Origin: Thiobacillus sp.
GTDB taxonomy: Bacteria > Pseudomonadota > Gammaproteobacteria > Burkholderiales > Thiobacillaceae
NCBI GenBank assembly: GCA_020217265.1
Contig: JAIWOS010000109.1
Coordinates: 1 to 10,583 of the forward strand
DNA: 10,583 nucleotides
Direction of reading: 5' to 3'
The notes under the pieces are model-generated. The model was not told where the DNA came from. It saw only the letters and a list, made by a program, of their open reading frames with translations, and searched no databases. The position numbers and the translations under genes were made by a program. Shown piece after piece: positions 6,676 to 10,583 of this stretch; the stretch's first letter is position 1, and every line of letters begins with the position of its first letter.

Positions 6676-9213
6676 ATGCTCACCGGATTCATTCCCTCCC
6701 TGCAGGCTCTCTACCACGATCTGCTCAAACGCATCCGGCGGCGGCCGGATACCGAATTCCAGCAAGCGCTGATTCGCTTGGTCATCGTGGTCGGCTTTTA
6801 TCTGTATTTCTCGCTCGGCCCGCTTGTGCATGGCGATGCGATGGAATCGCAGGTGCATTTCCTCGGCCTCCTGCTGACCGGCATTTCCTTTGCCCTGCTG
6901 GCCGGAACGCTCATCGATCCGGGCGCTTCCGTTCCACGGCGCGCCATCGGCATGATCCACGACTTCACCGTAGCGACATACATGCTGTCGATCTCGAACG
7001 AAACCGGGGCCCCGATCGTCGCAACCTTCCTTTGGGTCACCCTTGGCAACGGCTTCAGATACGGCATGCCCTATCTCCTGTCTTCGACGCTAGCCTCGGG
7101 CGTCGGCTTCATCGTGGTCTATCAATTCAACCCGTTCTGGCAGCAACACGCGCCGCTGTGGTGGGGGATCTGGCTCACGCTGCTGGTTGTTCCCCTCTAT
7201 TCAGCCAGTCTGTTGAGGCAGCTTCATGGTGCGGTCAGACGCGAACGCGAAGCGAGCCAGGCCAAATCCTCGTTCCTTGCCAACATGAGCCACGAGCTGC
7301 GCACACCGTTGAACGGCGTCATCGGCGTGGCCGACCTCTTGGCCGAAACCGATCTCGACAAGGAACAGCGGGAATTCGCCCAAATCATCCGCACCTCGGC
7401 CCACACCCTGCTCGAACTGATCGACAACGTGCTCGACATCTCCCGCATCGAGGCCGGCCGGCTGTCCACCCACAACGAGGATTTCGACCTCCACCGTCTG
7501 GTCAACGGCACCATGGCGATGATGGAAACGCAAGCCCAGCGCAAGGGCCTCGTCCTTGCCTCACACATCGCGCCGCAGACCCCTTTCAATCTCCACGGCG
7601 ACGGGCGCCACCTGCGCCAGATCCTCATCAACCTGGTCGGCAATGCCATCAAGTTCACCGAACACGGCCGAGTCGACGTCTACATCCGGCCGGTTGGCCA
7701 GGGTCAGCCGCAACGCCTGCGCTTCGAGGTCGTGGACACCGGCATCGGCATACCCGAGGCGGCCCAGGCTCGCATCTTCGAAAGCTTCACCCAGGCCGAC
7801 CCCTCGGTCACCCGGCGCTATGGCGGCAGCGGGCTCGGCACCACCATCGCCAAGCAGCTGGTCGAGGCGCTCGGCGGGCAGATCGGGCTGCACAGCCGCG
7901 AAGGCGAGGGCTCGACCTTCTGGTTCGAATTGCCGTTCGCCGTTCAGGCGACGCCGCACAAGGCAGCCGGCGAACGTTTCGAAACGCCGATGCGGGTCGC
8001 CGTCCTTGCGGGGATCGAGCTCACGGAACGGCTGCGCACCATGATCCGCGGCTGGGGTGCGGAAGCCATCGCGGTCGACAACACCACCCGGCTGGCGGCG
8101 GAACTCGCGGCGGCCGCGCCCGGCGGCACGCCACTGGGCGCCGTGGTCATCGAACGCAGCGCGCTGCCGGGTGACGCGGGCATTTCCCTGCGCCTGCTGC
8201 GCGACGACCCGGCGCTCGCCGCCCTGCCCTTCATCCTGATCGAATCCGACGCCTCGACTGCGCTCGCGCGCGACTCGCAGTGGCTGCGCGACGGCTACGC
8301 CTCGGTGCTGCGCACGCCGGTCAACGCCACGCTGCTGTTCAACGCCCTGCATGCCGTCGTCAGCCACGACATGCCGGACAACGTGGTTTCGCTCGGCAGC
8401 CGTTTCCAGCAAGCCGGGGCCGAGAGTCTTGACATCCTGGTCGCCGAGGACAATCCGGTGAACCAGCGGGTGATCCGGGGCCTGCTCGAGCAGGCCGGCC
8501 ACAAGACCTGGCTCGCGCACGACGGCGAGGAAGCCCTTGCGATGCTCGATTCCGGGGAGCGGAACTACAACCTCGCGATCATCGACATGCACATGCCGCA
8601 ACTGTCGGGGCCGGAGGTCGTGCAACGCTGGCGTTTCCTGGAGCAGGGCCACCTGCCCATCATCATGCTCACCGCCGACGCGCGCGCGGAAGCGCAGGCC
8701 GCCTGTACCGAGGCCGGCGCCGACACCTTCCTCACCAAGCCGATCAACAGCCGCGAACTGATCGAGATCGTCGGCCGGCTCGGCAGGAAAACCGCTGGTC
8801 CAGTCAGCGTTGCAGACAGCCCGGCAGCCACCCCCCGCACGTCCGAAGCCCCCGTGCTCGACGAAAGTGTGCTGGATGAACTCGCGCAGCTCGGCGGCCC
8901 GGCTTTCGTGGACGATCTGTTACAGAGTTTTGCTGCGGACAGCGCCCGCGCCCTGCGCGAGGCAGGCTGCGCGCTGGAAGCCAGGGATTACAGCCAGTTG
9001 CACGACCAGCTGCACATGCTGAAAGGCGGCGCCAGCGATGTCGGCGCGCAGCGTCTTGCCGAATCGTGCTCGGCGGCCGAACGGCTCAAACCCTTCGAGC
9101 TCGACATGCCGCTTGCGCATGCGCAGCTGGATGCAGTGCGCCGCGCACACGAGGACGCTCAGGCCGCACTCGTCGCCTACCAGGCCCGTCGCCTACGCGC
9201 TGAGCGAGTGTGA
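6676..9213 (+). CDS. rpfC: RpfC-type hybrid sensor histidine kinase (DSF sensor)
   Basis: By family, the inner-membrane receptor for DSF, which autophosphorylates and passes phosphate by an internal relay to RpfG. In Xanthomonas it also binds and restrains RpfF. The protein has 845 residues. The N-terminal membrane input domain has hydrophobic segments at about 31-49, 61-80, 90-107, 112-123, 133-150 and 160-180. It includes [11 protein letters not shown] (120-130) and [12 protein letters not shown] (172-183), which resemble RpfC of Xanthomonas. The kinase core follows: [12 protein letters not shown] with H206, N box NLVGNAIKF (N323), DTGIG (354-358), and GGSGLGTT (383-390). Residues about 439-560 form a degenerate receiver. 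The true receiver lies at about 586-702 (E591/D592, D637, K688), and the Hpt domain at about 728-840 has H780 in HMLKGG. The ATG is 9 bases after the rpfG stop, without a strong ribosome site, so coupling is likely. Its last 21 bases overlap the end of rpfF. Confidence 0.9.
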   Translation: MLTGFIPSLQALYHDLLKRIRRRPDTEFQQALIRLVIVVGFYLYFSLGPLVHGDAMESQVHFLGLLLTGISFALLAGTLIDPGASVPRRAIGMIHDFTVATYMLSISNETGAPIVATFLWVTLGNGFRYGMPYLLSSTLASGVGFIVVYQFNPFWQQHAPLWWGIWLTLLVVPLYSASLLRQLHGAVRREREASQAKSSFLANMSHELRTPLNGVIGVADLLAETDLDKEQREFAQIIRTSAHTLLELIDNVLDISRIEAGRLSTHNEDFDLHRLVNGTMAMMETQAQRKGLVLASHIAPQTPFNLHGDGRHLRQILINLVGNAIKFTEHGRVDVYIRPVGQGQPQRLRFEVVDTGIGIPEAAQARIFESFTQADPSVTRRYGGSGLGTTIAKQLVEALGGQIGLHSREGEGSTFWFELPFAVQATPHKAAGERFETPMRVAVLAGIELTERLRTMIRGWGAEAIAVDNTTRLAAELAAAAPGGTPLGAVVIERSALPGDAGISLRLLRDDPALAALPFILIESDASTALARDSQWLRDGYASVLRTPVNATLLFNALHAVVSHDMPDNVVSLGSRFQQAGAESLDILVAEDNPVNQRVIRGLLEQAGHKTWLAHDGEEALAMLDSGERNYNLAIIDMHMPQLSGPEVVQRWRFLEQGHLPIIMLTADARAEAQAACTEAGADTFLTKPINSRELIEIVGRLGRKTAGPVSVADSPAATPRTSEAPVLDESVLDELAQLGGPAFVDDLLQSFAADSARALREAGCALEARDYSQLHDQLHMLKGGASDVGAQRLAESCSAAERLKPFELDMPLAHAQLDAVRRAHEDAQAALVAYQARRLRAERV

Positions 9214-10095
9214 TCCCGCCTCCGACCGGGTTTCGGCCTTCCCGGTCTGGCGGCTGACCAGCCGTTCCATCATCCGCAAATCCTTTGCTTCCAGCCGCAA
9301 CGCCGCATCCACCCAGATTTCGGTGATCCGGATCAATTCATCGTAAGGAGCGGGCTGGCTAACCTCACGCGCGGCACGCAAGGCCAGGATGCCATTGCGC
9401 GATTTCTCCTCGCGCCTTACGTAATCGTGCACCGCGAGTTCGCCCTCGCCCGGTTCGGCCAGAATATCCACCACCCCCATGTCGTAGAGTTCCTCGGCCA
9501 GATAGAGCTTGCCGCTGCGGATGATTTTCTCGGCCAGGTGGTGGCCCACACGTCGTCCCAGAAAGGTCATTGCGCCCATGCCCGGGAACAGGTTGAACAG
9601 GATTTCCGGCAAGCCCATTTTGGCGCCGCGTTCCGCAACCAGGACATTCGCCGCCAGTGCGCTTTCGAAGCCCCCCCCGAGCGCCTGCCCCTGCACCAGC
9701 GCGATGCTCGTGACATTGGGCCGATTCAGATGACTATGGACCGCATACGAGCAATCCACGCAGGAAACCGCGTAGCGGTAGAGCGCATCCCGGTCGCGGG
9801 CTGCTATGTGCTGCAAGAACAGGTTGAGATCTCCGCCCAGGCTGAATATGTCGGGTACATTGGACGCGATCACGAAATATCCGACATCTGTGCCGTCCGG
9901 GTCATCAATCCGGGCAACCAGGTCTTTGCCCCAGGCAAGCAGTTCCTTGAGCAGGGTGGGCGTAAAACACGGACGCGGCTCGGCATGCATATAGCCCCAG
10001 GCGATCCGGCTGTGCGGATCGAAATAGGTGGTCAATTGGGTGTAGGCATTCTGCTGGGGTTGCAGGGTGGTACGAACAGCTTGCAAATACGCCAT
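9193..10095 (-). CDS. rpfF: RpfF-type DSF synthase (crotonase-fold acyl-ACP dehydratase/thioesterase)
   Basis: RpfF makes DSF, a cis-2-unsaturated fatty acid signal, from 3-hydroxyacyl-ACP through dehydratase and thioesterase activity of one crotonase-fold active site. The 300 residues compare with about 289 in Xanthomonas. Diagnostic blocks are FSLGGDLNLF (84-93), SIALVQGQALGGGFESAL (130-147), KMGLPEILFNLFPGMGA (159-175), SGKLYLAEELYDMGVVD and RITEIWVDAA near the C-terminus. E144 and E164 sit 20 residues apart, equivalent to the catalytic Glu141 and Glu161 of X. campestris RpfF. The ATG at 10095 was chosen because GGAGAGAG lies immediately upstream; a TTG at 10122 and an ATG at 10107 are in frame but less well placed. 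The gene converges on rpfC, as in xanthomonads. An ordinary enoyl-CoA hydratase is unlikely given both the sequence and the neighbours. The chain length of the product cannot be predicted here. Confidence 0.92.
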   Translation of the reverse strand: MAYLQAVRTTLQPQQNAYTQLTTYFDPHSRIAWGYMHAEPRPCFTPTLLKELLAWGKDLVARIDDPDGTDVGYFVIASNVPDIFSLGGDLNLFLQHIAARDRDALYRYAVSCVDCSYAVHSHLNRPNVTSIALVQGQALGGGFESALAANVLVAERGAKMGLPEILFNLFPGMGAMTFLGRRVGHHLAEKIIRSGKLYLAEELYDMGVVDILAEPGEGELAVHDYVRREEKSRNGILALRAAREVSQPAPYDELIRITEIWVDAALRLEAKDLRMMERLVSRQTGKAETRSEAGSHSLSA

Positions 10096-10097
10096 GA

Positions 10098-10105
10098 CTC
10101 TCTCC
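10098..10105 (-). promoter_or_regulatory. Shine-Dalgarno sequence that fixes the rpfF start
   Basis: On the minus strand GGAGAGAG precedes the ATG at 10095 by two bases, with its GGAG core six bases away. This is the only strong ribosome site near the three candidate in-frame starts, and it overlaps the alternative ATG at 10107-10105, making that one unlikely. Confidence 0.6.
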
Positions 10106-10274
10106 ATGCACAGGTTTGTCAAAGAATTTGTGTTAGCTGCCGGAATACGGCCCGCCTGCGAAGACTAACCCGCGCCAGTTACCGGCTCAAGCACCCCATC
10201 GAGAAAATCGTTCACCCCCAACATATTGACCAATCAAAGCTCGAAACCGCTAAGCCATGGGGTACTTCTGCGTG

Positions 10275-10583
10275 CTAGAACGTCCACAGCATGCGCACCG
10301 CGAGTACCGCCAGCAGCAGCGCGAAAATCCGCTTCAGCGGGCGCACCGGCAGCCGGTGCGTCAGGCGTGCGCCCAGCGGCGCGGTGAGCACGCTGCCGGC
10401 GACGATGCCGGCGAGCGCCGGCAGGTAGACGAAACCCAGGCTGCCAGACGGCAAGCCCGTCCGCGACCAGCCGCCCAGCGCGTAGCCGGCCGCCCCCGCC
10501 AGCGCGATCGGAAAGCCGATCGCCGCCGAGGTGGCGATGGCGCGGCGCAATGGCACGTTGTGCCACAGCATGAAGGGCACCGA
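10275..10583 (-). CDS. TauE/SafE (sulfite exporter-like, DUF81) family permease, C-terminal part
   Basis: The final 102 residues of a polytopic membrane protein; the frame is open to the right edge and the beginning is missing. Visible features are SVPFMLWHNVPLRRAIATSA, a hydrophobic segment with GFPIALAGAAGYALGG, a second one with FVYLPALAGIVAGSVLTAPLG, then GARLTHRLPVRPLKRIFALLLAVLAVRML and a short end. The motif order, with a basic LTHRLPVRPLKRIF loop before a last helix, is typical of the TauE/SafE family, whose members export sulfite, sulfoacetate or other small anions. The actual substrate cannot be told from this fragment. It lies on the same strand as rpfF but is separated from it by about 180 bases in which I see no clear terminator or promoter, so common transcription is possible but unproven. 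Confidence 0.85.
   Translation of the reverse strand, partial: SVPFMLWHNVPLRRAIATSAAIGFPIALAGAAGYALGGWSRTGLPSGSLGFVYLPALAGIVAGSVLTAPLGARLTHRLPVRPLKRIFALLLAVLAVRMLWTF

Noticed and set aside
5952..8174. A 740-codon open frame on the plus strand across rpfG and rpfC.
   Set aside because: It is Arg/Pro/His-rich, spans two recognisable genes in another frame, and has no domain of its own.
7561..8652. A 363-codon open frame on the minus strand inside rpfC.
   Set aside because: Antisense shadow of the kinase and receiver regions; no ribosome site or known motif.
10096..10274. A promoter or Clp/CRP-type TGTGA-TCACA site upstream of rpfF.
   Set aside because: Only weak hexamers (TTGAGC with a poor -10) and no TGTGA-N6-TCACA palindrome could be found; a short GCCG/CGGC inverted repeat is not enough to call an operator.

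Overview
The window looks like chromosomal core DNA of a GC-rich betaproteobacterium. Almost every gene has the strong third-position GC bias of that group, and the purM-purN-DUF3108 order together with the protein sequences fits betaproteobacteria. A Thiobacillus-like sulfur or iron oxidizer is my best guess for the source. It rests on general resemblance only, because no ribosomal or marker gene is present. I see no tRNA, rRNA, CRISPR array, transposase or phage gene.

Left part (1-2611, minus strand): a tight purine-biosynthesis operon runs right to left. It holds purM (AIR synthetase), purN (GAR transformylase, start overlapping the purM stop), a secreted DUF3108 protein, and the beginning of a second, membrane-anchored protein cut by the window edge. 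The DUF3108 gene carries an in-frame, hairpin-forming palindromic repeat just after its signal peptide.

Middle (2601-5454): a divergent plus-strand unit encodes an AI-2E/PerM-family membrane protein followed by purC (SAICAR synthase). As given, no stop codon separates the two, so they form one continuous reading frame across what looks like the purC promoter. This is either a real fusion, a lost stop or a one-base error. A secreted alpha/beta hydrolase of the DUF3530 type faces purC on the minus strand.

Right part (5455-10277): a complete core of DSF (diffusible signal factor) cell-cell signalling in the Xanthomonas-type layout. rpfG (receiver plus HD-GYP c-di-GMP phosphodiesterase) and rpfC (membrane hybrid sensor kinase with Hpt domain) lie in one plus-strand operon. 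The minus-strand rpfF (DSF synthase) converges on rpfC and overlaps its end by 21 bp. By analogy with Xanthomonas, RpfF would make a cis-2-unsaturated fatty acid signal, RpfC would sense it and phosphorylate RpfG, and RpfG would lower c-di-GMP. RpfC here is longer than the Xanthomonas protein and has an additional degenerate receiver domain. Neither rpfB nor rpfH is present in the window. The C-terminal part of a TauE/SafE-type permease closes the window on the minus strand.

The most interesting items are the DSF circuit outside its classic hosts, its pseudo-receiver and 8-G tract at the RpfF active site, the AI-2E/PurC continuous frame, and the in-frame palindrome in the DUF3108 gene.
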